64,000 bases of DNA from an uncultured Dorea sp. (GTDB taxonomy: Bacteria; Bacillota; Clostridia; Lachnospirales; Lachnospiraceae), in assembly GCA_910579925.1 (NCBI GenBank), contig CAJTVY010000007.1, positions 1 to 64,000 of the forward strand, read 5' to 3'. Each line of letters begins with the position of its first letter. The stretch's first letter is position 1. Made by a program: the position numbers and the translations under genes. Of the stretch, positions 18,260 through 25,782 are shown piece after piece. Under the pieces are notes generated by a model. The model saw only the letters and a program-made list of their open reading frames with translations. It was not told where the DNA came from and searched no databases.

Positions 18260-19351
18260 TTATTTTTCAGATGCCTGAAATCCGTCTTCTTTACCCAGGA
18301 TCCTGCGCACATTCTCTTCTCCCAGACGCTGTAATGTACGTCCCTCTTTCCTGAAATCTCTCTTAAGAGCTGCTGATGCAAGTTCAATCAGCGACGTACA
18401 CACCGGAACCGGAATACCAAGAACGCTTCCAAGAGATTCCATCAGCACAAGCCCCTGGGGCACATCCTCTGTGATGTACCGGGAATCCACACTCTGAGGC
18501 CCTTTGGCCCTCTCGGGCATGGAGGCGTATTCAAAGAACACTTCCCGGCCGTCTCTGTGCTCATCCAGACTGTTGCGGAATTTACATGCCTCGGCATAAG
18601 AAAGACGTTCAAAGCCAAGGGCAGTTAGGATGTTCATTTTTTCCGTGTCCAGGGCGTCAAGAAGGGTCCACACCGAAGGTGTAAATACTTCATGGTACAT
18701 ACAGTAGTCTCCGCCCGTGGCCTCAATCCTTGGGATGCTCATAACGGCCCCCACTGTATGGACGATCATATTCGGATTATGCAGCGCCGCCTCTGCCACA
18801 CTTCTGAGATACACGAAAGGCGTCCCCATCTGGTCTAAGATCCTGGCCGCCTCATCCCTTCTGTCCGCCGGAAAAATACCGATTGGATTCCGGACATTAC
18901 GAAATCCCACCTTAAACTGTCCGGGACTTAAGATACGCCCGTCAATAAAATTACTCTGTGCCTCTGCCACAATGACTCTGTCATTAAGGCCAAGGCCAAG
19001 GGCATATGCCGTTGAAAAATACCCGGGATTGATCAGAAGAATCTGCCCGGCTTCCAGATAGGGAATCACCTTCTTAAGAACCTCCTTATGAACTCCCGTC
19101 TGCGTACACAAAAGGACGACCGCCTTCCCCCGGACTTGCTCAAGCTCCCTGGTCACACGGCTGATCCTGCAGACCTTTTCCTGACCAAATTCATCCAGAA
19201 CCATCACTCCGTCATTTTCTTCCAGATGGCGGAAATTATCATCATGCAGGGAATGGGAAGTCTTGACCAGCGTCACCTCATGCCCGCGCCAGGCATAGTC
19301 AGCCGCCAGCGCACATCCGCTGTTCCCTGCTCCTAAGACTGCAATCTTCAT
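18260..19351 (-). CDS. NAD/NADP-dependent opine (octopine/nopaline) dehydrogenase family protein
   Basis: 363 residues. The N-terminal Rossmann domain starts KIAVLGAGNSGCALAADYA, and the C-terminal helical domain carries the opine-dehydrogenase pattern with NPNMIVHTVGAVM and the catalytic His region YCMYHEVFTPSVW. These enzymes condense an amino acid with a 2-oxo acid reductively to a secondary amine dicarboxylate. Being embedded in an operon of ATP-grasp ligases and glycosyltransferases, it could make an opine-like building block to be attached to the polymer (inference). ATG start with AGGAGA upstream. Confidence 0.85.
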   Translation of the reverse strand: MKIAVLGAGNSGCALAADYAWRGHEVTLVKTSHSLHDDNFRHLEENDGVMVLDEFGQEKVCRISRVTRELEQVRGKAVVLLCTQTGVHKEVLKKVIPYLEAGQILLINPGYFSTAYALGLGLNDRVIVAEAQSNFIDGRILSPGQFKVGFRNVRNPIGIFPADRRDEAARILDQMGTPFVYLRSVAEAALHNPNMIVHTVGAVMSIPRIEATGGDYCMYHEVFTPSVWTLLDALDTEKMNILTALGFERLSYAEACKFRNSLDEHRDGREVFFEYASMPERAKGPQSVDSRYITEDVPQGLVLMESLGSVLGIPVPVCTSLIELASAALKRDFRKEGRTLQRLGEENVRRILGKEDGFQASEK

Positions 19352-19363
19352 AATTTTCTTCTC

Positions 19364-20239
19364 CTACATCAGACTTCCCAAAAGCAGATCTGTCTCTGGA
19401 AGCCGTTTATTATCCAACGCCGCTGCAGGCGTAAATGTCATCTCTCCAAACCGCACGCCCTGTTCCGTCATATACAGATCCACCCGCACAAAGGGGAATC
19501 CCTGACTCAGCATGTCGGCAGTCTCCAAAGCCTCCTCAAATCCTTCTGGCTTTGGAAGCGAAAAATCCTCCGGCGCTTCCACCGAGTCGCGGTTAATCCG
19601 AAGCAGCCCGAACTCCCTGTCAAAAAAGTAAAAACGGGGCCACCCTTCTTTACGCCCCACACATACCATGACGCAATAGGCGCTGCCATGAAAGCAGTAA
19701 AATTTATAATCCTCCGGAGGCACGCCGTCCCTGCTTCCGATATATTCTTCCACGATAATCTTCCTGTCAACGCCCCGGTACTGCAGTTCCGAGAAATACG
19801 CCCAGAACGGCTCCCTCCCCCATGCTCTGAGCTGCTGCTCTGCCGCGCTTTGGTCAAGCTCCCCCTTGGACCGGCAGATGATATTGTAGCCGCAGCCGAA
19901 ATTCCACTTGATCACAAAACTCTCTGGCAGGCTGTCCCAATCAATCTCTTCTGCCGAGTCATACACTGCCAGAAGTTTATTCAGGCAGCGTTCAAAACCG
20001 CAGCTTTCCACATATGCACGCACCCGGTATTTATCTGCGCACTGTCTGATCAGTTCATTTCTTCCAAAGTCCTCAAGTTTTAATTTCAGAAGTTTCTCGT
20101 TGAGGGTCGCCGGATTCTTAAGATCCGGCAGACGTCCGAATTTCTTAAGGAACAGAAGCCTGGTATTCAGACCAGGCGAAAGATAGGAAAGCAGAATGTA
20201 AAACATCCGTGATGCTTTACTGATTTTCTTTTTCTTCAC
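19364..20239 (-). CDS. TupA-like ATP-grasp protein
   Basis: 291 residues of the ATPgrasp_TupA type, named for Bacillus TupA of teichuronopeptide synthesis. Visible: an N-terminal DLKNPATLNEKLLKLKL segment typical of the family, CADKYRVRAYVES, the ATP-contact stretch SFVIKWNFGCGYN, KIIVEEYIGS, DYKFYCFHGSAY, and metal-site residues in FVRVDLYMTEQGVRFGEMTF. GTG start at 20239 with GGAGGAG upstream, overlapping the GT2 stop. This is the strongest hint that the operon attaches amino acids to a uronic-acid-type or similar surface polymer. Confidence 0.85.
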   Translation of the reverse strand: MKKKKISKASRMFYILLSYLSPGLNTRLLFLKKFGRLPDLKNPATLNEKLLKLKLEDFGRNELIRQCADKYRVRAYVESCGFERCLNKLLAVYDSAEEIDWDSLPESFVIKWNFGCGYNIICRSKGELDQSAAEQQLRAWGREPFWAYFSELQYRGVDRKIIVEEYIGSRDGVPPEDYKFYCFHGSAYCVMVCVGRKEGWPRFYFFDREFGLLRINRDSVEAPEDFSLPKPEGFEEALETADMLSQGFPFVRVDLYMTEQGVRFGEMTFTPAAALDNKRLPETDLLLGSLM

Positions 20240-21117
20240 GTTGTCTCCTCCCCGCCTTCGGAAAGAATCAGTTCCTCAGCCGCCGTAAGGGAATCCATCA
20301 GACAGTCCATCACAAATTTCGACCGTCTGACAATTGATTTATATTCCTGTTTCGAAGCCACATACTGATAGTGCAGAACAGAGACAGACGGGTCATAGAG
20401 AACTACGTTTCCTTCTTTTCTGCACCTCCACTCCAGAATCTCCATCTCATAGTACATATAAGTCCTGGGATAAAAGGGGGCTGGATGTCCTTTCAGATAT
20501 CTCTTTGAAAAAACTACACAGGAACCATGAAGAACAATCCCTTCTGCCGGAACAGAAGAATCAATGCGCTGCTTTGCCCTCTGCCGCCTCTGAACCCGTT
20601 TCCAGATAGCAGGGCTGTTCTTCTCACCGCTGCTTAAAAGAAGCAGGACAGGATTGCTGCTTCGCTTCACCCTGGCCCTCTTCTCTCTCACCGACTGAAG
20701 GGTACATCCCTTAAGGCTCTTGGGGTTCTGGTGAATTCCCGAAAAAACAGACAGAATGTCCGGTCCCAGAACATCAAAAGGATGCTCCTTATAGATCTCC
20801 CCGATCCTGACCGAAAAATCCTTCTGCAGAATCTCTACGTCATTATTCAGCACAACCACGAAATCCGCAGACAGATTCTTACAAACCCATTCAATCCCCA
20901 GATTATTTCCTCTGGCAAACCCGGCATTTTCCTCATTCAGAAGAACCGTAATCTGATCTTCCCCGGAATATTCCTCTGCCAGAACCGCTCCCGTCCCGTT
21001 AGGAGAAGCATTGTCCACGATCACGATATGATGTCTGCCCTCCAATGCCTGAATTCTCCTGACACAGGTCCTGGTCATATCTATGGCGCGGTAATGCAGT
21101 ATCACGAATGCTGTCAT
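20236..21117 (-). CDS. Family 2 glycosyltransferase
   Basis: 293 residues, GT-A fold: TAFVILHYR at the first strand, HIVIVDNASPNGTG, NNEENAGFARGNNLGI-type segment, and the DXD-like VVVLNNDVE. Of the rhamnosyltransferase-like GT2 group with a C-terminal extension, cytoplasmic. Start at ATG 21117 because it overlaps the upstream stop codon (ATGA) and matches the family beginning; the longer frame upstream is not needed. Sugar donor unknown. Confidence 0.88.
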   Translation of the reverse strand: MTAFVILHYRAIDMTRTCVRRIQALEGRHHIVIVDNASPNGTGAVLAEEYSGEDQITVLLNEENAGFARGNNLGIEWVCKNLSADFVVVLNNDVEILQKDFSVRIGEIYKEHPFDVLGPDILSVFSGIHQNPKSLKGCTLQSVREKRARVKRSSNPVLLLLSSGEKNSPAIWKRVQRRQRAKQRIDSSVPAEGIVLHGSCVVFSKRYLKGHPAPFYPRTYMYYEMEILEWRCRKEGNVVLYDPSVSVLHYQYVASKQEYKSIVRRSKFVMDCLMDSLTAAEELILSEGGEETT

Positions 21118-22004
21118 CCTTCGTTCTCCCTTTCCTTCATCCTTCCTCCGCTTCTTAACATTGCGCGGAAACTGTCTGCCATCCAATAGCCAAGGTCATA
21201 GAAACTGCGGCTTAAGCCAAAGCTTTTTCGGAAATGGACTGCCGCCAGCCCGGGATCCGTACGATGCACCCGCTTCCCCAGACGCCTGTTCATCACGGCC
21301 TCACTGCCCGGATATTGCCGGTACAGCGCTTCATGCTTGTCGTGCAGATGAAGCAGATGAGGATAGGACTTTACCCTGGCAGATATACTGTCCTCCCCCA
21401 CGGCTGATTCTACCAGCGCCTCGGGCAGATAGCAGAGCGAAAAACGTTCTGCGGCCCGGATTCCAAAATCCCAGTCCTGGTACCGTCGTATCTTCTCGTC
21501 AAACCGAAGCCGCTCCCACACCTCCCGATACATCAGCATGGTCTGGGTACTGGCTCTGTTCTCGGCCAGAAATTCTTCCAGGGCGGCTTCCGGGTGGAAA
21601 GGATGTACCGGATAATAGAAACGACTTCCCCCCTCGGATATACGGTTCATTCCGCAGAAACACAGATCTGCCCCCTCAGAGAGCAGATGGTCATATTGCT
21701 TTTCCAGCTTATCCCCATGCCACACATCGTCGCTGTCCTGGAACGCCAGAAGCTCCCCTTTCGCATGCCTTGCGCCATAATTCCTCGCATAGCACGCACC
21801 TTCGTTGGTTTCATATCTCAGATAACGAAGTCTTGAATCAGAAACATCCACAAAAAGTCCCTCTGTACCGTCTGTCGATGCATCATCCACCACAAGAACC
21901 TCAATATTCCGGTAGCTTTGCCCAAGAACGCTTTCTATACATCTGGGAAGCTTTTCTTTTCTGTTGTATGTCGGAATGATGACTGAAATCATCTTTTGTT
22001 CCAT
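21114..22004 (-). CDS. Family 2 glycosyltransferase
   Basis: 296 residues. Classic GT2 opening MISVIIPTYNRKEKLPRCIES, VLVVDDASTDGT, NEGACYARNYGARHAKGE and the metal-binding FQDSDDVW. The C-terminal part is helical and may bind membrane or partner. Strong AGGAG ribosome site. Lies between the pyruvyl transferase and the second GT2, consistent with stepwise assembly of a repeating unit on a lipid carrier, though no flippase or polymerase is in the window. Confidence 0.92.
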   Translation of the reverse strand: MEQKMISVIIPTYNRKEKLPRCIESVLGQSYRNIEVLVVDDASTDGTEGLFVDVSDSRLRYLRYETNEGACYARNYGARHAKGELLAFQDSDDVWHGDKLEKQYDHLLSEGADLCFCGMNRISEGGSRFYYPVHPFHPEAALEEFLAENRASTQTMLMYREVWERLRFDEKIRRYQDWDFGIRAAERFSLCYLPEALVESAVGEDSISARVKSYPHLLHLHDKHEALYRQYPGSEAVMNRRLGKRVHRTDPGLAAVHFRKSFGLSRSFYDLGYWMADSFRAMLRSGGRMKERENEG

Positions 22005-22039
22005 AATTATGACTCCTATCCTTTATCAGAAGTAATCCG

Positions 22040-22906
22040 TCAGTTGAAAGCAGGAAACGGGAACACTTGTTTCATTAACTTCTTTTTCTCTGCAACCGCC
22101 TCGGGGCGGATCTGGTATCTGTCTTCAATCTGTGCCAGGTCCGGTATCTTTAGAGACCGAAGGTCATAGGGACAGTGTCTGATTCCATAAGCAGAATAAT
22201 AGTCGTCAAACTTATATCCATCCCCTAACAGCCGGTCGCCGAAGACCACATGCAGATTCGGGATACCCAGGCTGTCCGCCACGATCAGACCGTGAAGACT
22301 GCTTGAAAGAATATATCTGCACTGGGCAATCTCTTTCACCACTTTCAGCGGCTCGTCTTTCACATTGATCAGCCGGACATTTTCTGCCTGTCGTAAATCT
22401 TCTTCCCCTTTCGCATAAGCAAGCAGAAGTTCCGACGCCTTCGGATCCTTAAGATCGCACAGGTGGGGCACAACCCCCACGTCATAACATTTCGGCGGCA
22501 GTTCTTCAAGCAGTTCCGATGCCAGAATCCCTGCGTCAGCCGTAGGGATATCCAGTCTCAGCCCCGTCATCTGCTCCACCCTTTTCCTCGTCAGTTCTCC
22601 CCGCACCGCACAGAAATCCATATTCCTCTTAAAGAATCTGCCCTCGCAGTCTGAGTAATTGATAAACCCCGTCCCCCATATAGACACACGGGGTCTGACT
22701 ATCCCGTTGAGCCTCTGTCGGATACGCATAAGAAAAGTTCCGTGCAGTGTATACATCCCCAGACAGCTTCCGATCGCACACAATTCTCCGTCCAGAAAAG
22801 AACGGCGCGCAACCTCATAACCAAAGCATTTCTCAATAATCCGTTCATTCAACTGATCCCCCATATTGTGAAGCCTGGTATAATATACCTTTATCTGATC
22901 AGCCAT
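22040..22906 (-). CDS. Polysaccharide pyruvyl transferase family protein
   Basis: 288 residues with the CsaB/PssK fold: VYYTRLHNMGDQLNERI at the N terminus, IWGTGFINYSD, CAVRGELTRKRVEQ, and YILSSSLHGLIVADSLGIPN with the conserved SSSLHG loop. The family transfers a ketal pyruvate from PEP to a sugar, giving the polymer negative charge and often serving as anchor for SLH-domain proteins. ATG start behind GGAGGGGG. Part of the same minus-strand operon. Confidence 0.88.
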   Translation of the reverse strand: MADQIKVYYTRLHNMGDQLNERIIEKCFGYEVARRSFLDGELCAIGSCLGMYTLHGTFLMRIRQRLNGIVRPRVSIWGTGFINYSDCEGRFFKRNMDFCAVRGELTRKRVEQMTGLRLDIPTADAGILASELLEELPPKCYDVGVVPHLCDLKDPKASELLLAYAKGEEDLRQAENVRLINVKDEPLKVVKEIAQCRYILSSSLHGLIVADSLGIPNLHVVFGDRLLGDGYKFDDYYSAYGIRHCPYDLRSLKIPDLAQIEDRYQIRPEAVAEKKKLMKQVFPFPAFN

Positions 22907-22937
22907 CCTCCGGCCCCCTCCTTTTCACTTCGCAGTT

Positions 22938-23993
22938 CTATGAAAGCCTCAGGACCACCTTCTCATAACGTCCGTCATCCTCAAACCCAATGTCATGCAC
23001 TGCATCAAACAGAGGCTGATAACCATACCCGTCCGTAAGATGCCCGAAACCAGAATACTGCGCAGTGGTGAACCCAGGAATCGTATTCGCCTCCACCAGA
23101 ACCGGCCCTTCCCCGGTTATGGCCACGTCCCAGCCCACATTGGAAATCTTATCTGCCAGAGGAACCGCCTTGCGCAGCATCTCAATCGTCTCTTCCCAGT
23201 AAGGGATCTTTACTCCAAGAAAAGCCTTACCGGTTACCGGATGTGTCTGATATTCCACGATCTCATTCTGATCCACAGCGTGGGTCAGAACCTCCCCGGT
23301 GCGGATATCCGCCACTGATGTCAGCGCATCCTGGCATCCATTAGAAATCTCATTCTCGTGGGCCACGGTAAGCACTGGGGCAAACAAAAACATGCCCTGA
23401 GGGGAACACACAGAATAAAAACGGATCACGCTCACAGCCTTTGGATACAGTTTGCGCAGAACCTCATTCTGATGAATATACTCTTCCACGATTCCGTTCC
23501 CCACACTGCGGATACATGCAAGAGCTTCTTTTATCTCGTCCTTTGTCGTCGCCGGAAGAATCCGGATCCCCTTCCCCATGCCCTTACAATTAGGCTTATA
23601 GACCACATAACCGCTTCCCTCTGCCAGTCTTTTCAGCAGTTCTTCATTCACCTCTGCCGCCTGCGCGCACCTGCGTCCATAAAATTCCGCAAATACTTTA
23701 GAAAAGATATACTTATTCATCAGCATACCGATATAACGTCTGTCCGTAAATTTTCTCCGGAAATCCATACGCGTCCACAGTGTAGACACGGTTTTCTTCT
23801 GCTGCGGGTTACGTTCATAATATCCGGTCCACTCATATTCTCCAAAGGAAATATGATTCAGCTTCTTTGCATTCACAATATCCAGTTCAACGTCCCTTTG
23901 ATTCTTTCCGTATTTTCCGGCATATTCCGCTGCAAATTCCCGTATGTATTTCCTTGAGGTAAACATTCTTTTGATATCGCCTAACCGCCCCAT
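22938..23993 (-). CDS. ATP-grasp protein, sugar-transfer-associated type
   Basis: About 351 residues. Features in order: basic helical N terminus, EYEWTGYYERNPQQKK, YVVYKPNCKGMGKGIRI (ATP loop), NGIVEEYIHQNEVL, AVSVIRFYSVC, and the C-terminal metal/acid site in NVGWDVAIT and VLVEANTIPGFT. I prefer ATG 23993 (AGAGGG eight nucleotides upstream) to the overlapping GTG at 24026. More diverged from the two 3' ATP-grasp proteins than they are from each other, so the five enzymes probably act on different donors or positions. Confidence 0.84.
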   Translation of the reverse strand: MGRLGDIKRMFTSRKYIREFAAEYAGKYGKNQRDVELDIVNAKKLNHISFGEYEWTGYYERNPQQKKTVSTLWTRMDFRRKFTDRRYIGMLMNKYIFSKVFAEFYGRRCAQAAEVNEELLKRLAEGSGYVVYKPNCKGMGKGIRILPATTKDEIKEALACIRSVGNGIVEEYIHQNEVLRKLYPKAVSVIRFYSVCSPQGMFLFAPVLTVAHENEISNGCQDALTSVADIRTGEVLTHAVDQNEIVEYQTHPVTGKAFLGVKIPYWEETIEMLRKAVPLADKISNVGWDVAITGEGPVLVEANTIPGFTTAQYSGFGHLTDGYGYQPLFDAVHDIGFEDDGRYEKVVLRLS

Positions 23994-24022
23994 CTTTTGT
24001 CCCTCTTCACTGATAACAACTC

Positions 24023-25105
24023 TCACATCTGTGCAATCAGCGCTTCCAGTTCATGCTTTCTTCCTTTTTTCTCAACCATCTGCATAGCGCCCATCTGCGC
24101 CGTACAGTTGGCCTCCACCATGCACCAGCCCCGGTCTTTACTGTATGCAAGATCCCAGCCGCAGTAATGATTGTCCGGGATCATCATTGCCGCTTCCTTC
24201 ACCATTGCCACCGCTTCTTCCCACTCCGGGATCTGAAACCCCTGAAACGTAATGTGACTGTCTGGATGACATAGAAAACTATGTCCTTTTTTGTCTGCAC
24301 CATTAGTATATATCATCCCAGTTTCCGGGTCAATAAGGGCGCTGACTCCTCCGGCGCTAAAATTATCCACAAAACTTCCATCTCTTCCCATCCGCAGGGA
24401 CGGATGAAACAGGCGGATCTGTGGTTCTCCTTCTTCGTTCTTTATGATCACCGTCGGGATCCGCAGCGTATTGACAGAACCAGGGTGGATGCGCGCCATT
24501 GCTTCTCCCTGTTCAATCAGTTCTTCTATTACAACGCCGTTCTTTCGGTAGTGTGCATGAGCCTCTTCAACCGAATCATACATGGCGATATTTTCAATTC
24601 TCACAGCTTTTCCAAAAGCCGCATATACCGGCTTCACCACAAAGTTTTCGTGGCGGGCGGCAAATTCTTCCAGATTCTTCAGATTCTCCTCAGTCGGTTC
24701 TTCATTCTTCTTGATTCGGATCACGTCCCGTTTGAACATATTCTGAAATTTCTTATAGGTTCTATACTTATTTTCCAGAAGATCCGTATTCTTTCTCAGA
24801 TTCATTCTAGGGTAGAAGCTCATACGGATTCCTTCTGTGATAAAAGAAGCCCGGTATTCCGGATCCATCCCCTCATACCCGAACAGAAAATACTCACTGT
24901 AGTAGGAACCATATTTAAAAAGACTGCGAATCATATCCCGGCGCAGAGAACGTAGATATTTTCGATCCCTGAAGACTTCCGGCCCTTTGTATTTCTCAAT
25001 GATTTCATCCATCTCATCCCGTTTGCGGTGATAATAACTCGCCTTGCGATACCATGTCTCAAAACGGATTTTTTTGTATATTTTCCTTCGATATTCGCGA
25101 AACAT
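24023..25105 (-). CDS. ATP-grasp protein, sugar-transfer-associated type
   Basis: About 360 residues, the first gene of the operon. Motifs: NFVVKPVYAAFGKAVRIEN (ATP loop), GVVIEELIEQGEAM, SVNTLRIPTVII, FSAGGVSALID, HYCGWDLAYS and CMVEANCTAQMG. Start set at ATG 25105 because AGGAGG lies just upstream and the longer frame has no ribosome site. Only 100 bp separate it from the baiE-like gene, most of it occupied by a terminator, so its promoter must be in that short gap or transcription reads through. Confidence 0.84.
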   Translation of the reverse strand: MFREYRRKIYKKIRFETWYRKASYYHRKRDEMDEIIEKYKGPEVFRDRKYLRSLRRDMIRSLFKYGSYYSEYFLFGYEGMDPEYRASFITEGIRMSFYPRMNLRKNTDLLENKYRTYKKFQNMFKRDVIRIKKNEEPTEENLKNLEEFAARHENFVVKPVYAAFGKAVRIENIAMYDSVEEAHAHYRKNGVVIEELIEQGEAMARIHPGSVNTLRIPTVIIKNEEGEPQIRLFHPSLRMGRDGSFVDNFSAGGVSALIDPETGMIYTNGADKKGHSFLCHPDSHITFQGFQIPEWEEAVAMVKEAAMMIPDNHYCGWDLAYSKDRGWCMVEANCTAQMGAMQMVEKKGRKHELEALIAQM

Positions 25106-25158
25106 CCTTCTCCCTCCTGAATCTGTAATCAGAGACAAGCTGCCTTGTTACCCAAAAT

Positions 25159-25189
25159 ATGCCGCCATACCAGATTGGCACAGCGGCAT
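25159..25189 (-). terminator. Terminator after baiCD-like/baiE-like unit
   Basis: On the minus strand ATGCCGC...GCGGCAT (7-bp arms, 25189-25183 and 25165-25159) followed by ATTTTGGG. Sits 16 nt past the baiE-like stop codon. The T-run is short, so read-through into the ATP-grasp operon is possible. Confidence 0.65.
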
Positions 25190-25204
25190 CTATTGCTGTC
25201 TGTA

Positions 25205-25759
25205 TTACTCGTCTTTCGTCGTTTTTCTCTTGGCTATTTTCTTTTTCTTTGTAGACGGGCGGAACATACTGATGCGGACACGGTGGCTTGCATCACGCTG
25301 GAAGGATTCTTCATAAACACGAATGTAACCAGTATCCTGGATCAGCCACTGTCCGTCAATCTTCACATATTTATCCGTATAGATTGCAGACCCTTTGATC
25401 TCCAGCCCTTCATACGGGTCGTTCTTATCAAAGATCAGTTCATCCCTGAGATACCATTTTCCATAAGCAACCGTATCGCTCTCGAACCAGATCTGCGGAT
25501 TGTGGCCCTGGTGCAGCGTAATCTCTGTCTTAGGCATGGTGCTGGAAATATAATCTGTAACTTCCTTTGGTCCGTGGAATTTAAGCTTTCCATCTGAATA
25601 GGAAGTCTCGATATCCGGAGCCATGGTAGATGCAAACGTCTCCCAGTCCTTGGTGTCCATCGCATATAAATACCTACTCTTAAGTTCCTTAATCGCCTGT
25701 ACATCTTTTAATTGCTGCAATTCTTTTTCTAACGCTTCAAGGCGTTCTTCAACAGTCAT
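25205..25759 (-). CDS. baiE: BaiE-like bile acid 7-dehydratase family protein (NTF2/SnoaL fold)
   Basis: 184 residues. BaiE removes the 7-hydroxyl as water from 3-oxo-delta4 bile-acid CoA conjugates. Start at ATG 25759: AAAGGA lies nine nucleotides upstream, and the numbering then matches remembered C. scindens BaiE. The catalytic residues I recall for BaiE are all present: Tyr30, Asp35, His83 and Asp106, with the Arg corresponding to Arg146 at position 147 after a one-residue insertion. The frame also shares SYSDGKL, GPKEVTDY, IYTDKYVKIDGQW and TGYIRVYEESF. It has a longer basic C-terminal tail than BaiE. It follows the BaiCD-like gene by 23 bp as in the canonical order. Similarity appears moderate rather than near-identical, so orthology is likely but substrate is not proven. 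Confidence 0.85.
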   Translation of the reverse strand: MTVEERLEALEKELQQLKDVQAIKELKSRYLYAMDTKDWETFASTMAPDIETSYSDGKLKFHGPKEVTDYISSTMPKTEITLHQGHNPQIWFESDTVAYGKWYLRDELIFDKNDPYEGLEIKGSAIYTDKYVKIDGQWLIQDTGYIRVYEESFQRDASHRVRISMFRPSTKKKKIAKRKTTKDE

Positions 25760-25782
25760 ACAATTCATTCCTTTCTGCTATA

